Of a stretch of 64,000 nt of DNA, positions 28,323 through 36,649 are shown in pieces. Origin of the DNA: Flavihumibacter rivuli (GTDB taxonomy: Bacteria; Bacteroidota; Bacteroidia; Chitinophagales; Chitinophagaceae). The stretch covers positions 1,764,001-1,828,000 of the forward strand of contig NZ_CP092334.1 in assembly GCF_018595685.2 (NCBI RefSeq), given 5' to 3'. How positions within the stretch are numbered: the first letter of the stretch is position 1; the number at the start of each line of letters is the position of its first letter. The notes beneath the pieces were generated by a model. The model searched no databases, was not told where the DNA came from, and worked only from the letters and a program-made list of their open reading frames with translations. The position numbers and the translations under genes were made by a program.

Positions 28323-29737
28323 TGCCCCAACGCAACCAAGCATCTATATCACCCTTATTGTATGTACTATGCGATTATCTCGCAGCCTTCCTGGTCTGGT
28401 TCATTTTCTTCCTGATCAGGAATAACCTTTTAGGCTTCCCCCTGGTACAAAACGGACGACTCTTCCTGAATGAAGGCTTCCTGCTTGGGCTCGCCATCCT
28501 GCCTTTTGCATGGGTAGGTTTTTATTACCTGATCGGGAGCTATAGGTCCTTATATAAAAAATCAAGGCTTCAGGAGTTTACCACTACAGTAATAGCCAGC
28601 CTGATCGGCTGCACCATTGTATTCTTTGGGATCGTGTTGAATGATGAGCAAAGGACCCTTTATTATTATTATTCTGCTTTTGCAAGTTTTCTCTTCCTTC
28701 AAACCAGTATTACCTTCCTGGGAAGGTGGTACCTGTTGCAGCGGGCCAAATCACAACTGCTAAACGGGAGCATCCGGTTCAACAGCCTGCTCGTTGGGGA
28801 AACCGCCATAGCAGAGCGGATATTCAGGGAAACCAGGTCACAATTGAAAAACGGTGGCTATACCTATGTTGGGTACCTTTCTGACTCCCCCAATAGCCTT
28901 TCACAATCCCTGCCCCACCTGGGTAGGACCGATGAACTCCAAAGGACCATAGCCAACAATGACATTGACCTGGTAGTGGTAGCCATAGAACCTGCCCAAA
29001 CCCTGCAAATCGAAAAGATCATCCAGGCCCTTAGCGACAAGGAAGTGGAAATAAAAATGATCCCCAGTACCTTGAATATTTTATCTGGTTCCATCAAAAC
29101 CGATAATGTCAATACTCCCCTGCTTGCTGATATCCAGACGGGACTGATGCCTATCTGGCAACAGAACATCAAAAGGTTGATTGATCTTATGGCGGCGCTC
29201 CTCGGTTTGACATTGCTGTTTCCTTTTCTCTTGTATGTTGCTCTTAGGGTAAGGTTCTCTTCCCCGGGTCCCATTTTGTTCAAACAGGAAAGGATAGGTT
29301 TCAAAGGCAGGCCCTTCACTATCTACAAATTCCGGTCAATGGTCGAGAATGCAGAACCTAACGGTCCAGCCCTTTCCTCACAAAATGACCTCCGGATCAC
29401 CCCCTGGGGCAGGACGATGCGCAAATGGCGTTTTGACGAATTGCCGCAATTATGGAATATCCTGGTTGGCGAAATGAGCCTGGTTGGTCCAAGGCCAGAA
29501 AGAAAGTTTTATATCGACCAGATCATTCAAAGAAACCCCTACTACAAGTACCTGTTAAAAGTAAAACCGGGACTGACCTCATGGGGTATGGTCCAATTCG
29601 GCTATGCAGAGAACGTTGACGAGATGGTAGACAGGATGCAATATGACCTGGTATACATTGAAAACATATCATTGGCACTGGACCTTAAGATCATGGTACA
29701 TACCATTCGTATCATACTTTCAGGAAAAGGAAAGTAA
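28322..29737 (+). CDS. Polyprenyl-phosphate sugar-1-phosphate transferase (WcaJ/ExoY-type)
   Basis: This 471-residue inner-membrane enzyme would start exopolysaccharide or O-antigen units by moving a sugar-1-phosphate onto undecaprenyl phosphate. The N-terminal half has about four membrane helices (residues 10-140), a CoA-binding-like cytosolic domain (residues about 150-265), then a fifth hydrophobic helix (IDLMAALLGLTLLFPFLLYV). The catalytic domain follows: SPGPILFKQERIGFKGRPF, YKFRSM, RKWRFDELPQLWNIL, GEMSLVGPRPE and VKPGLTSWGMVQFG. All the main polyisoprenyl phosphotransferase signatures are present. The start overlaps the previous stop by one base. The sugar specificity is not known. 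Confidence 0.93.
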   Translation: MPQRNQASISPLLYVLCDYLAAFLVWFIFFLIRNNLLGFPLVQNGRLFLNEGFLLGLAILPFAWVGFYYLIGSYRSLYKKSRLQEFTTTVIASLIGCTIVFFGIVLNDEQRTLYYYYSAFASFLFLQTSITFLGRWYLLQRAKSQLLNGSIRFNSLLVGETAIAERIFRETRSQLKNGGYTYVGYLSDSPNSLSQSLPHLGRTDELQRTIANNDIDLVVVAIEPAQTLQIEKIIQALSDKEVEIKMIPSTLNILSGSIKTDNVNTPLLADIQTGLMPIWQQNIKRLIDLMAALLGLTLLFPFLLYVALRVRFSSPGPILFKQERIGFKGRPFTIYKFRSMVENAEPNGPALSSQNDLRITPWGRTMRKWRFDELPQLWNILVGEMSLVGPRPERKFYIDQIIQRNPYYKYLLKVKPGLTSWGMVQFGYAENVDEMVDRMQYDLVYIENISLALDLKIMVHTIRIILSGKGK

Positions 29738-29811
29738 ATAGTATTCCTGGCACACTTACCAACCACCTGCCTATCAAAATATCTCCTATTTTTACCCCTA
29801 TCCTACAGTTG

Positions 29812-32688
29812 ATGAACAGCCTGAACATTCAAAGCTATATCCTAGCTTCCTTATTTATCCTGCTAAGCCAGGCATCCCTGGCCCAAAAGCCCTATTTCCA
29901 GCAAAAGGCTGACTTCACCATTACAGTAACCCTTGACACAAGATCGCATACACTTGATGGTTATGAAGAGGTCATCTATACCAATAATAGCCCTGACTCC
30001 CTTTCATTCATTTGGTTCCATATCTGGCCCAATGCCTACAAGCATGATAAAACAGCGTTTAGTGAGCAGCTCTTAACCAATAACAGAACAGACTTTTATT
30101 TCAGCCAGGACAACCAGCGGGGCTATGTCAACAGGCTTGACTTCAGGGTAGATGGACAAACTGCTAGAGTTGAAGATCATCCCCAACACGTGGATATTAT
30201 CAAAATAATACTCCCCTCCCCGTTGCCTCCAGGTCAAAAGACCAGGATTTCCACCCCATTTCATGTCCAACTGCCGCAAATATTCTCCAGGAGTGGACAT
30301 CACAAAGGGTTTTATGCCATCACCCAGTGGTATCCCAAACCAGCGGTATATGATGCCAATGGCTGGCATCCTATGCCCTACCTCGACCAGGGTGAGTTCT
30401 ATAGTGAGTTTGGGGACTACCGGGTGACGATCACGGCCCCTGATAATTATATCATTGCCGCAACAGGAAAAACACCGGACAGTTCTTATCTCTACTCCAT
30501 TCTCAACAATAGGACTACTACCCCAACTAAAGATGGCAACAAGTCCGTGAAGAAAGCGGTACCCAACAAAAAGCCGACACCTGGAAATAAGTCGAATACC
30601 GTAAGAGCAACCAAACAGAGTGAAGCCACCAGGACCATAAGGTTCGAACAAAACAATGTACATGACTTCGCATGGTTTGCCAGCAAGGATTTCATGGTTC
30701 AGAAAGACACCTTGCTCACACCTTCCGGAAAACAAATAGACCTATACAGTTATTTCACTGCGGCAGGGCTGCAGACCTGGGAAAAGTCCATAAGCTATAT
30801 CAAATCTGCCTTACGCTTCAGGAACAGCTGCATCGGGGAGTATCCTTATGATATCGTGCATGTTGTTTCCGGGGAGCAGTCAGAAAGCAGTGCGGGAATG
30901 GAATACCCGACCATCACTGTTGTCAATGGTGGCCAGAATGCTGAAGAACTTGACCTGACCATTCAACATGAAATCGGGCACAACTGGTTTTACGGTGCAC
31001 TAGCCAATAATGAACGAAAGCATACCTGGCTGGATGAAGGCTTGAACACCTATTACGACAATCGTTACATGGCCCTGCACTATCCTTCAGGAAAACTTCC
31101 GGGTTTCCTGGAAAAAAGGATACCTGCAGATCCGGAAAAGCTGCTTTTGGCAGGCCTTTACAGCACGGGAAGAGACCAGGTGGCGAACCAACCTGCAGAT
31201 GCCTTCAATGAAGCCAACTATGGCCTCATCAACTATTCCAAAGTTGCAGAATGGCTGTTCTCAATTGAACAGCTTATAGGCAGGGAAGCATTTGATAGCA
31301 GCATCAGGTATTACTATGCCAGCAAGAAGAACTCCCACGTATCGCCCGGTGACCTTCAAAATTGCTTTGAAACCGTAAGTGGTAAACAACTGGACAATGT
31401 ATTTGAAAAGTTAGCCCAGCAAGGTCCGGTTATTCCTGGTCCTTCAAGGAAGAAGCTTCGTGTAACTGCTTTCTTTAACATGAAAGGAACGGATAACATT
31501 CAATACATCAGTCTTTCACCCCTCTTTGGCTTCAATCAATATGATGGGGTAATGCTGGGAGGGGTTATCCATAATTACCAATTACCTTTACCCAAATTCA
31601 GGTTCTTTGCCGCGCCATTGTACGGTACTAAATCAGGTTCTTTCAATTACCTGGCCAGGGCTTCCTGGCACAAATACCTCGATGGGCGAATCAGGGAAGT
31701 TTCAACTGGGTTAGACCTCGCAAAGTTTACCACAAACAATTTTACGACTGAAGCTGAAAACCTAAATCTGGGCTACCAAAAATTGGCACCCTATATCAGG
31801 ATCGACTTCAGGGAAAAATCTGCACTGGACAAAACAGAGCGTTTCCTCCAATTCAAATCATTCTTCTTCCGGGAAGATGTCCTTAATTTCAAGACAATTG
31901 TTGAGAATGGAGACACCTTGGATATCATAGATAAATCCAGCCAGGATCGTACCCTGCAGCAATTAAGGTTTTTCTGGGCCAACCATAGGGTATTATACCC
32001 TTACCAGGCAGACCTCAATATTGAATATGCGAAGCAATTCACAAGGCTCTCCTTCACCGGGGAATATTTCTTTAATTTTTCCAACAGGCAAGGCGGATTG
32101 AAGGCAAGGCTGTTTGCCGGAAAGTTCTTTTACAACAATGGCAAAACGGCCAACAAGGCATTTGAAACAGAACGGTACCACCTCAACCTCACTGGCCCGA
32201 ATGGTTATGAAGATTACACCTACAGTAATTATTTCATTGGCAGGAATGAATATGATGGTTTCCTGAGCCAACAGATCATGATGAGGGACGGCGGCTTTAA
32301 AGTAAGGTCGGACCTACTCAGTTCAAAGATTGGAAAGACCGATAACTGGTTGACCGCAATGAATTTTAATATTGACATCCCCCGAAAACTAAATCCACTT
32401 AGTATCATTCCTATAAAAATACCGATCAAGGTATTTGCAGACATAGGGACTTTTGCTGAAGCCTGGAATGATGATTATGAAGACAGTCGAATTGTTTTTG
32501 ATGCAGGCATACAGGTAAGCCTATTCAGGGAAATGGTGAATGTTTATATACCTGTATTCTATAGCAAGGTATTCCGAGATTATTACCAATCTACCCTTGG
32601 CGACAACAGGTTCTGGAAAACAATTTCATTCAGTATCGACATCCATCAACTTAACACAAGGAAGATCATGGCAAAGGCTGGCTTATGA
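29812..32688 (+). CDS. M1-family metallopeptidase (gluzincin), secreted
   Basis: This 958-residue exopeptidase has a signal peptide (ILASLFILLSQASLA) and an M1 N-terminal domain with HPQHVDI. The catalytic part holds SSAGMEYPT (GAMEN-like), zinc-binding HEIGH (residues 386-390) and the third ligand E409 18 residues further on. A Thr/Lys-rich low-complexity stretch lies around residues 232-275, before the catalytic domain. The C-terminal half, after residue 530, has strand-rich aromatic repeats that look like an outer-membrane barrel, so this may be a surface-anchored peptidase. The next gene starts with an ATGA overlap, so they are coupled. The ATG at 29812 is preferred over the TTG just before it. 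Confidence 0.9.
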   Translation: MNSLNIQSYILASLFILLSQASLAQKPYFQQKADFTITVTLDTRSHTLDGYEEVIYTNNSPDSLSFIWFHIWPNAYKHDKTAFSEQLLTNNRTDFYFSQDNQRGYVNRLDFRVDGQTARVEDHPQHVDIIKIILPSPLPPGQKTRISTPFHVQLPQIFSRSGHHKGFYAITQWYPKPAVYDANGWHPMPYLDQGEFYSEFGDYRVTITAPDNYIIAATGKTPDSSYLYSILNNRTTTPTKDGNKSVKKAVPNKKPTPGNKSNTVRATKQSEATRTIRFEQNNVHDFAWFASKDFMVQKDTLLTPSGKQIDLYSYFTAAGLQTWEKSISYIKSALRFRNSCIGEYPYDIVHVVSGEQSESSAGMEYPTITVVNGGQNAEELDLTIQHEIGHNWFYGALANNERKHTWLDEGLNTYYDNRYMALHYPSGKLPGFLEKRIPADPEKLLLAGLYSTGRDQVANQPADAFNEANYGLINYSKVAEWLFSIEQLIGREAFDSSIRYYYASKKNSHVSPGDLQNCFETVSGKQLDNVFEKLAQQGPVIPGPSRKKLRVTAFFNMKGTDNIQYISLSPLFGFNQYDGVMLGGVIHNYQLPLPKFRFFAAPLYGTKSGSFNYLARASWHKYLDGRIREVSTGLDLAKFTTNNFTTEAENLNLGYQKLAPYIRIDFREKSALDKTERFLQFKSFFFREDVLNFKTIVENGDTLDIIDKSSQDRTLQQLRFFWANHRVLYPYQADLNIEYAKQFTRLSFTGEYFFNFSNRQGGLKARLFAGKFFYNNGKTANKAFETERYHLNLTGPNGYEDYTYSNYFIGRNEYDGFLSQQIMMRDGGFKVRSDLLSSKIGKTDNWLTAMNFNIDIPRKLNPLSIIPIKIPIKVFADIGTFAEAWNDDYEDSRIVFDAGIQVSLFREMVNVYIPVFYSKVFRDYYQSTLGDNRFWKTISFSIDIHQLNTRKIMAKAGL

Positions 32689-33608
32689 GATCAGGAATTT
32701 CACATATCAGGCATCTCAGGAGGACTGAAATAGATACAACCTTGTGGAATACTTGTATTACCAATGCAAGCAACGGATTGATCTATGGCTATAGCCATTA
32801 CCTAGATGAGATGTGCAGCAACTGGGATGCACTGGTACTAAATGACTATGAAGCCGTAATGCCATTGCCCTGGCGCAAGAAATGGGGTATCCATTACCTG
32901 TATTATCCTGCCTTCTGTGCCTCGCTTGGGGTATTTGGCAATAACCTGAATGCCAGGCTTGTTGACCAATTCCTATTCGCCATCCCACGAAAATTCAGGT
33001 ATTGGGACTTCCCCCTGAACCATGGAAATTTATTCGACAGCAGTTCCTTTCCCCTGCAGCAAAGAAGGAATTTCTGCCTGGATCTCCATAAGCCATATGA
33101 AACCCTCTATGAGGCATTCAGGGAAAATAATAAACGCAATATCAGGAAATGCCTTCAGCTTGATCCCGCTCAACGCTATGATATCAGAGTTGATGAGGTG
33201 ATTGCCCTGGCAAGGGAGTTCCAACCAGGGGATAAAACTTCTGTTGATGATTATGCGAGATTTGCGAAGCTATACCAGACCTTAAACCAGAATGGGAATG
33301 CCAAAACCCTTGGGCTGTTCAATTCCAGGAATAAACTCCTGGCTTCCTGTGTTTTCTTCTTCAGTCACAAAAGGGCTTATTATATCCTGGTTGGGAATCA
33401 TCCGGATGGTAAGACCATTGGGGCTTCCCATGCGTTGATCAACGCTTTCATAAAGGACTACGCAGGCAAGGAGCTCATTCTTGATTTCGAAGGCTCTGAT
33501 ATCCGAAACCTTGCCTTTTTCTACAGTGGCTTCGGGGCCAGTGAAGAATTTTATCCTGCTATCAGGATGAACAGGTTACCCGGACCATTGAAATGGCTGA
33601 AAGACTGA
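32685..33608 (+). CDS. FemAB/GNAT-like acyltransferase (putative)
   Basis: This 307-residue protein has no signal peptide and resembles Bacteroidota proteins annotated as GNAT- or FemAB-like acyltransferases. Recognisable are the N-terminal NASNGLIYGYSHYLDEM, the NNKRNIRKCL segment and the C-terminal GASHALINAFIKDYAGKELI, then LDFEGSDIRNLAFFYSGFGA, typical of the second GNAT domain. The donor and acceptor are not known. It overlaps the peptidase stop by ATGA and is probably co-transcribed with it and the sugar transferase. Its stop is 87 bases from the convergent ispD gene, where I see only a bulged hairpin (CCTTGTTC and GAACCAAGG) without a T-run. Confidence 0.65.
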   Translation: MRSGISHIRHLRRTEIDTTLWNTCITNASNGLIYGYSHYLDEMCSNWDALVLNDYEAVMPLPWRKKWGIHYLYYPAFCASLGVFGNNLNARLVDQFLFAIPRKFRYWDFPLNHGNLFDSSSFPLQQRRNFCLDLHKPYETLYEAFRENNKRNIRKCLQLDPAQRYDIRVDEVIALAREFQPGDKTSVDDYARFAKLYQTLNQNGNAKTLGLFNSRNKLLASCVFFFSHKRAYYILVGNHPDGKTIGASHALINAFIKDYAGKELILDFEGSDIRNLAFFYSGFGASEEFYPAIRMNRLPGPLKWLKD

Positions 33609-33695
33609 TGACGCCGGGTTTCTCCTCCGGAAAAAATACCTTGTTCAATTGGAGAACCAAGGCCCGCTTTAGATCCGGTTATCACCCACAGTTCA

Positions 33696-34376
33696 TCATA
33701 TACCCATTTCCCTTTCTTCCAATACCCTTTCTGCGATCAGCAGGTCAAGTGGCCTGGTGATCTTGATATTGCTGCCTTCGCCATCGATCAGGTGGATCTT
33801 TACACCCAGCTTCTCCACAACGCTGGCCTCATCGGTAAATGACTCGTGGTAATCCTGTTCAAATGCAGTCTTGATGATATCCGAGAAAAAGGTTTGCGGG
33901 GTTTGGATAATCCGTACTTTATTCCTGTCTATCTGTTCATTACCATTCACCGTCTCAATACGAATGGTATCAACTGCAGTAATGGCCGGTATGGCATTAC
34001 CCTTATCCACTGCCGCATCGTAACATTTCCTGATCAGTTCAGGGGTAAGTAAACACCTTACGCCATCATGCACAAATACAATGGAATGCCTGTTGATGTG
34101 CTGCAAACCATTCCTAACGGAATGGAACCTGGTTTCCCCTCCAATGGTCATCCAGATCCTGTCAGGGTCATAAGTGGAACGGATTATATCCTGGCCGGTA
34201 CGCAAATGCTGCTCAGGCAATACAAGGATGATCTGCATATCCTGGAAGGCATCAAGGAAGGCCGTCAGGGTATACCATAAAACCGGCTTATCCCTAAGCA
34301 ACAAAAACTGCTTGGGTACGGTGGTACCCATCCTCAAACCGGATCCCCCGGCAACTATGACAGCAAACTTTTCCAT
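33696..34376 (-). CDS. ispD: 2-C-methyl-D-erythritol 4-phosphate cytidylyltransferase
   Basis: This MEP isoprenoid pathway enzyme couples MEP with CTP to form CDP-ME. The 226-residue protein begins EKFAVIVAGGSGLRMGTTVPKQF, where GGSGxRMG and PKQF are the nucleotide-binding signature (quoted here as GGSGLRMGTTVPKQF). Further motifs include FVHDGVRCLL, PAITAVDTIR, QTPQTF and NIKITRPLDL. ATG 34376 matches the family N-terminus, so an upstream in-frame start at 34406 is rejected. It is divergent from the DUF4230 gene across only 32 bases, so the two promoters must lie very close together or overlap. Confidence 0.95.
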   Translation of the reverse strand: MEKFAVIVAGGSGLRMGTTVPKQFLLLRDKPVLWYTLTAFLDAFQDMQIILVLPEQHLRTGQDIIRSTYDPDRIWMTIGGETRFHSVRNGLQHINRHSIVFVHDGVRCLLTPELIRKCYDAAVDKGNAIPAITAVDTIRIETVNGNEQIDRNKVRIIQTPQTFFSDIIKTAFEQDYHESFTDEASVVEKLGVKIHLIDGEGSNIKITRPLDLLIAERVLEEREMGI

Positions 34377-34408
34377 GTGCCAAAATACGAAATCAGTAAC
34401 TTGCAAAT

Positions 34409-34975
34409 ATGGGTATTTTTAAGCATTATGCTTATGCGCTTTTATTAATGGTATGCGCCTGCTCCACGCCTGACCCTAAACAAAGGGTACTTGCTTTGAG
34501 GGAAATGAGCGAACTCGCAACTACTGAATACACTGTCACTAAAATTGTAAAAGCGAACGATAACCGCGATTGGTACAAATTCGGCGAAAGGAAGATCCTC
34601 CTATCCACCCAAACCATCATCAAAGCCGGTATAGACCTTAAAGGCATACAACCAGAAGACATTACCATTTCAGGAAAGTCCATTTCCCTGGTCCTCCCAC
34701 CACCCAGGATCATTTCCTTCAACATGCCCCCTGAAAAGATCAAAGTGGAATATGAAGAAATCGGGATGTTCAGGATGGAATTTGACAATACAGAGAGGGA
34801 TGCATTGCTGAGCCAGGCAGAGAAACAGGTCAGGGATGCCATACCCCAGATGGGAATATATGACCAAACCATGGTCAACACTAAAAATGCACTGACTGGG
34901 ATCCTGCGGCAAATCGGTTATGATGAAGTGCAGATCCGTTTTTCTAAAAGCCAGCCTACAAACCCTGCCTTATGA
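34409..34975 (+). CDS. DUF4230 lipoprotein
   Basis: This 188-residue protein has a lipobox (VCAC, lipid Cys18). The DUF4230 pattern is evident: LATTEYTVTKIVKAN near residue 36, then GERKILLSTQTIIKAGIDL and ISLVLPPPRI, with a helical C-terminus (RDALLSQAEKQVRDAIPQ). Members are uncharacterised envelope proteins. It is followed by a second DUF4230 gene with an ATGA overlap, so the two likely act together. TAACTTGC just before the ATG resembles a -7 element but lacks one T, and it would imply a leaderless transcript. Confidence 0.82.
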   Translation: MGIFKHYAYALLLMVCACSTPDPKQRVLALREMSELATTEYTVTKIVKANDNRDWYKFGERKILLSTQTIIKAGIDLKGIQPEDITISGKSISLVLPPPRIISFNMPPEKIKVEYEEIGMFRMEFDNTERDALLSQAEKQVRDAIPQMGIYDQTMVNTKNALTGILRQIGYDEVQIRFSKSQPTNPAL

Positions 34976-35598
34976 TCAAGTGGACCATCAGACTAATCCT
35001 CCTCGTAGCCTCCATCACCTTGATATGGTGGATCGCGGGAAAAATAAATCCGGACCTAGGCTTTGGCAGCCTGTTCAAATCATCCCCACTATTAATAGAT
35101 GATACTCCTGTATTGATCACTGAGATAAAGTCACTCAACCAACTATTTACCGTTACCTCCATGGATGAAGTGGTGATCAGTGAAGTAAAACCTGCTGAAA
35201 CAGGTAGTTTGAGAAATATACTGCATATGACCCTCCCCATGCCGGGAATGGCCGTGGACAAAATTGTACTTGTGGCGCGGGGAAAGGTTATGGCGGGGGC
35301 TGACCTTTCAAGACTTTCTGAAAAGGATATATTCATCCGCGAGGATTCCATCTCTTTGCGTTTACCCAGGGCCGTTATCCTGGATATCATTATTAATCCG
35401 TCCGACACGGAAACCTTCATGGAAACAGGAAACTGGTCACCGGAAGCGGTTACCAAGGTCAAACTAAAAGCAAAAGAATTACTCAGGATAAGAGCCCTGG
35501 AACAAGGCATCCTGAATAAAGCCGATGAGCAGGCATTGAAGGTAATGTCTGGATTCCTACATACAATGGGATTTCAAAAAGTGAGGGTCTACAATTAG
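34972..35598 (+). CDS. DUF4230 protein, membrane-anchored
   Basis: This 208-residue paralogue of the previous gene has an N-terminal membrane anchor (LILLVASITLIWWIAGKI) without a lipobox Cys. The family pattern is repeated in SMDEVVISEVKPAE, IVLVARGKVMAGADLSRLSE, ISLRLPRAVILDIIINPSD, and a C-terminal helix (KVKLKAKELLRIRALEQG). The paired lipoprotein and anchored form suggest a complex across the periplasm, but no function is known. Overlap with the upstream gene is ATGA. The stop is 29 bases from the convergent heptose-kinase gene. Confidence 0.78.
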   Translation: MIKWTIRLILLVASITLIWWIAGKINPDLGFGSLFKSSPLLIDDTPVLITEIKSLNQLFTVTSMDEVVISEVKPAETGSLRNILHMTLPMPGMAVDKIVLVARGKVMAGADLSRLSEKDIFIREDSISLRLPRAVILDIIINPSDTETFMETGNWSPEAVTKVKLKAKELLRIRALEQGILNKADEQALKVMSGFLHTMGFQKVRVYN

Positions 35599-35627
35599 GT
35601 CCGGTCCCTATCATTTTGGGTGGCTCC

Positions 35628-36614
35628 CTATCCCAATAATAATTTGCATTCCTTTAGCAACCTCTCCTTATTGATTGCAGCTGTACCCACTTCTTCGCAA
35701 ACCAATCCACCTGCAATATTTGCCATCTCAGCAAACAGGTCAACATTGCCTGTTGTAGCATAAACCAGGCTGGCTACAGCGATAACAGTATCACCTGCCC
35801 CAGACACATCAGCGATATTCCTCAAATGGGAGGGAATGATCCTGGAATTGGTTCCGGCATCGTAGAATACTCCTTTCTCGGAAAGCGTAATGAATGATAT
35901 TTTATGGTCAAGTTTCTCCTTTAACAACTGGTGGACCCTTTGCATGGAAGCCTCATTTACCTCTTCAAGGCTTACATTCAATCCCTCCTTTACTTCCTTG
36001 AGGTTGGGCTTGAATATATCGACTCCCTTATAGCTGAAAAAGTTCTTTTTCTTTGGATCAACCGTTGTAATGACATTATGCTCGCGACACAAAGCAATTA
36101 CTTTTTGGATCAGGCTTTCGGTCAGGACTCCCTTATTGTAATCTTCAAAGATGATGACCTTGGGGGATTCCTGGATGATATAATCCTTCACACGGTCAAA
36201 AATCGCCTCTTCCACATCAGGTAAGAGATCGGCAACTGTTTCTGAATCCAGCCGCATCATTTGTTGGTTACGGCTAATGATCCGCACTTTATTGGTAGTC
36301 TTCCGCTGGTGACTAAAAATGATATAGGAGGTATCAATGCCGCTATCGGTGAGCAACTGGTCCAACTGCCTGCCATCACTGTCTTCCCCCATTACGGAAA
36401 AGATATTGACCCTGGCGCCGAGGGCAACCAGGTTGAGTGCAACATTGCCTGCCCCTCCAATCCTAAGTTCACGCTTATCCAGGGCTACAATGGGCACGGG
36501 TGCTTCCGGGGATATCCTGTCCACATGCCCCCACCAATAGGTGTCAAGCATTACATCCCCGATGACGCCTACTTTTATTTGTGAAAAAGCCTGGAATAGT
36601 TGCTCGAAATTCAT
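35628..36614 (-). CDS. D-glycero-beta-D-manno-heptose-7-phosphate kinase-type PfkB protein (RfaE1/HldA-like)
   Basis: This 328-residue PfkB-fold kinase has the RfaE domain I pattern: VGVIGDVMLDTYWWGHVDRI, RISPEAPVPIV, RIGGAGNVALNL, IFEDYNKGVL, DPKKKNFFSYKGVDIFKPN, and the PfkB signature DVSGAGDTVIAVASL with the catalytic Asp. It would phosphorylate D-glycero-D-manno-heptose 7-phosphate for LPS core synthesis. The cytidylyltransferase half (RfaE2) is absent, as in split systems, and no other heptose genes are in the window, so a related sugar kinase role is possible. A TATATTTG element is five bases from the ATG. Confidence 0.85.
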   Translation of the reverse strand: MNFEQLFQAFSQIKVGVIGDVMLDTYWWGHVDRISPEAPVPIVALDKRELRIGGAGNVALNLVALGARVNIFSVMGEDSDGRQLDQLLTDSGIDTSYIIFSHQRKTTNKVRIISRNQQMMRLDSETVADLLPDVEEAIFDRVKDYIIQESPKVIIFEDYNKGVLTESLIQKVIALCREHNVITTVDPKKKNFFSYKGVDIFKPNLKEVKEGLNVSLEEVNEASMQRVHQLLKEKLDHKISFITLSEKGVFYDAGTNSRIIPSHLRNIADVSGAGDTVIAVASLVYATTGNVDLFAEMANIAGGLVCEEVGTAAINKERLLKECKLLLG

Positions 36615-36618
36615 GCGG

Positions 36619-36626
36619 CAAATATA
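36619..36626 (-). promoter_or_regulatory. Candidate -7 promoter element (TATATTTG) of the heptose kinase gene
   Basis: On the minus strand TATATTTGC lies five bases ahead of the ATG, so the predicted start of transcription is near or at the start codon, consistent with a leaderless mRNA. A TTG 24 bases upstream could be a -33 box at a slightly long spacing. Confidence 0.45.
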
Positions 36627-36649
36627 GAAAGAGTATCACGAAACCCCTA

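Noticed and set aside
33630..33670. Bulged hairpin between the FemAB-like gene and ispD
   Set aside because: CCTTGTTC and GAACCAAGG pair only with a bulge and there is no T-run, so it cannot be called a terminator.
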